NCBI GenBank assembly: GCA_027924585.1
Contig: BSBM01000423.1
Location: forward strand, 4,439,501-4,503,500
Direction of reading: 5' to 3'
DNA from: Larix kaempferi
Lineage: Eukaryota > Streptophyta > Pinopsida > Pinales > Pinaceae
Length of the DNA stretch: 64,000 nt
The translations under genes were made by a program, and so were the position numbers. The first letter of the stretch is position 1, and every line of letters starts with the position of its first letter. Positions 61,391 through 64,000 of this stretch are shown in pieces. The notes under the pieces were generated by a model. That model did not search any database, was not told where the DNA came from, and was given only the letters and a program-made list of their open reading frames with translations.

Positions 61391-64000
61391 TTTATGATTT
61401 TATAGTTCACATTTCATTTGACAATTTGGCATGGTTTTGGTCGATTTTCCAAAGGTAAACTTACCTTGATCTATTCAGGTTTTGTTCGTCAAGTTATTTT
61501 TGGTTTTGCATACTTTATATGTTTCAAAGACATATTTTCTCAATTCAATGACCTATTATATGCAATGGAATACTTAATATATGTGCCCTTGATGCCATAG
61601 AGCTCCACTACTGTGGTGTATAGCTAGTTGGTGTCATAGGATGGTATTGCATCCCTTCAGATACCTAACAAAACTTTTCTCATCTTCCATAATAAGGGTC
61701 CCCTCTAACTGTCTGATCTCCATCACATTGACCTTGAAATAAGTGGGTATGTCCACAGGTAACATAGTTTCCTTGGGGATGTACTCGAAGGACCCATCAC
61801 AAGAAAAAATAGAATGCAAGGCAACATAATAGTTATGTATAGGGGGGGGAACCCTACCTGTAACAAACCCAGTGTCACATTAACTTAACACACATAATAA
61901 TTATTTTTTTATTTTTATTTTCTAAATATTGCATGCATTATTATTGCTATTGTGCGACAATGCATAGCAAAAACATATTAAATAATCTTTTAGTGGAATC
62001 TTAATTTAATTATTTGTCACACATTTATCAATTCTAATTTTTATTCATTGTTATTTCACATAATAAATATTTCCCATTAAAATACCTTATAATGGACCCA
62101 TGATAAATCAATACTTAGACCAACTTTCCTATTAAATCCTTTACTAAAACCGTGCAGTGAATTGCGCACTAAAGGGAAGCTGCGCTTATTAGACTAGCAA
62201 TTACAATCTTCATATTATGAATTTTCCTTATTATAATGACAAGGAAACTTAATATAATCATATTCATAACATAAGTTATATATAACATAATTATTAAAGA
62301 TTACAGTTATTATAACTGTAAAACATTATAAAAATTGAGCAGTAATTACAGGTAGTAAATTCTTTCATAGAAAATAGTGGGTGCGCAATAATTCAACCTA
62401 TGTTATTTGCATGCAACCCAATAAAAATATCCTGACTTAATAAAATTTAAAGCACAATAAGAACTGCGCAATAAAAACTACATGTGTGGTATAACTGCAC
62501 AGTAAGAATGCTTTAGGGAAAAGGTTTTATACATTAATAAGGATAAATTACAAGCATTCCTATTCATGAAATATTATGGCAAACTCCTTATTAATCCAAC
62601 CTAAACAATTCCAATTCATGTAAATTTTACAAATTAAATATCAATCATTATTGGCACCAAGTTTAAATTTTACAAATTAAATATCAATCATTATTGGCAC
62701 CAAGTTTTTAGAATCAGCCTGTGGTTTTTAAATGCCATTCATTACAAGGAATATTAATTAATCCTTAACACATGGTATTTGTTTTCAATTTACCAATTAA
62801 GTAAAAGGGTTAATTATGTGCAACTCAATGCAATTACCTGCCCATGGTTTACAAAACAATAATACCATTGCGATGCTAAGCTTAAATAACAACCCTTAAC
62901 AGTTGTTAATTATTTTCTTATATATCTATTAGACAACAATAGTTCAAACATGGTTCAAACAACCCATCAAACCATTACTTTATAAACATTTCATTTTTCT
63001 TAATGAATTGAGCTATGCTCACTAAACCATTCTATGGCTAAGTCAATTACTCATTAAGCAAGGATGGTCTATTTACTGCATAGTAATACTTAATCTTTAT
63101 GAATATTTCAATTTAATCATTAAACAATAATAGTTTGAGCACAGTAAACATATAAACTTCTATGGATAACTATTTCATATATTTCATTTATGAACATGAA
63201 ATTTAGCAACTTTTTCCCACTAAGAATAAATTTGTTAGTCTTTATTTTCACTAAAGAATTGATATTCATAACTTTAGTTTCAAACCTGCAAATTAGGGAT
63301 TATTTACAAGCATATGGCGAAATTAAAATTCACACCATTTCCATGCACATGAGTGCACAATTTAATTTATCATGGAAAATAAAACCTAGAAATACATTTC
63401 TAGACTCAAGAAGTTTCACCAATAACATTATAATTTTAAGAAAGTACTTGGAAAACATATTCAAATAAAAATGCCATAATAAATTTTAACAAGGAAACAA
63501 CTCAATTTTAAATAAAATTTGAATTTCCAATAGAGCACTTATCTAAAAATCACTTGAAATGGGCAACTAGCTACATGTGAAGCACACTCCACCCAACCAT
63601 AATAGGCAATTTTGCTCATTAATACCTCAGAAAATTGCCACCCCCGAGCTGAGACCATGAACCCACAAGGAGAATATTTTTTCTATGCTTAAATGTAGAT
63701 TTAAATGACAAGGGAAAATAGGTTTACAGGTTGCAACCTCTCTATTTTCTTCCCTCCAGGCAATTCATAACCTCTCTCAGCATGAAGGTTTCATCAAAAT
63801 AATTATGGCATAATGAGCATAAAAATACTCAATTCGTACATTTGCATGGGTATTTTGGACCATGTGGTCTGCTTAAGGAGATTCATGCTTCCTCTCCTTT
63901 TATCATTTCAACTAACCTCACTTAAAAATAATAATCAAGGTTTTAAGGTTAATAAAAGGTACTTTAAGGCTTTACTAAGCATAAAGGTGTTTAGGCTAAA
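61391..64000. other. AT-rich tail without recognised genes
   Basis: The only open frame of note is 61634-61819 on the minus strand (61 codons, MHSIFSCDGSFEYIPKE); I recognise no domain in it. A 43-bp tandem duplication lies at 62621-62706. Motifs such as TGCGCA and CTGCGCAATAA recur near 62160-62470 without clear structure. Confidence 0.5.
62621..62706. repeat. 43-bp tandem duplication
   Basis: Two identical units, 62621-62663 and 62664-62706, containing AAATATCAATCATTATTGG. Confidence 0.9.

Noticed and set aside
1-64000. tRNA, rRNA or host gene exons
   Set aside because: No tRNA-like clover sequence, rRNA segment or exon series with a host protein domain was recognised on reading; the Met-tRNA matches are primer-binding sites only. 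A tRNAscan and a protein search would decide.

Overview
The window is plant nuclear DNA made almost entirely of LTR retrotransposons. Every recognisable protein is a fragment of a Ty1/copia or Ty3/gypsy polyprotein. Several 5' LTRs are followed by a primer-binding site of the plant initiator-Met-tRNA type (TGGTATCAGAGC). I see no host protein-coding gene, rRNA or tRNA. The repeat density, deep nesting and long AT-rich empty stretches fit a large-genome land plant, but the species cannot be read from this sequence. Element letters below are my own labels.

Layout. (1) Copia-A, + strand, 1-6936; its 5' LTR is cut by the window edge. (2) A four-level nest at 7412-41397. Copia-C (- strand, target duplication CCATG) is the outer host. 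Copia-B (+ strand, 9469-38430) lies inside its pol gene and belongs to the same family as Copia-A. Copia-B carries Gypsy-D (- strand, 9877-18083) in its 5' LTR, and element E (- strand, 22718-36251, target duplication TTTGA, 210-bp LTRs, gag-like ORF only) in its RNase H region. Element E contains Gypsy-F (- strand, 24892 to about 35970), the only element with a nearly complete gag-protease-RT-RNase H-integrase set; it also has a second RNase H after the integrase. (3) AT-rich sequence without genes, 41398-45564. (4) Copia-G, + strand, 45565-50758, target duplication CCTTG, with most of pol deleted and its 3' end amplified in tandem. (5) AT-rich sequence with a 100-bp tandem repeat and two unidentified ORFs, 50759-55452. 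(6) Copia-H, - strand, 55453 to about 61335. (7) AT-rich tail.

How the parts work together. Each element encodes, or once encoded, Gag for particle assembly, a protease, reverse transcriptase with RNase H, and an integrase. All carry stops, frameshifts or deletions, so none looks autonomous. Many of the stops fit CAG-to-TAG or TGG-to-TGA changes, as expected from decay of methylated cytosines.

The most unusual signal is not coding. The non-coding parts of at least four families (Copia-A/B 3' region, Gypsy-D and Gypsy-F 3' region, Copia-H LTR, Gypsy-F LTR) hold arrays of short inverted repeats. Within an array the loop stays nearly constant while the two stem arms change together and remain complementary. 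In the gypsy arrays some stems are joined by a second pairing that would make pseudoknots. Copia-A and Copia-B also share an intron-like insertion between integrase and RT, and two in-frame stops in RNase H.
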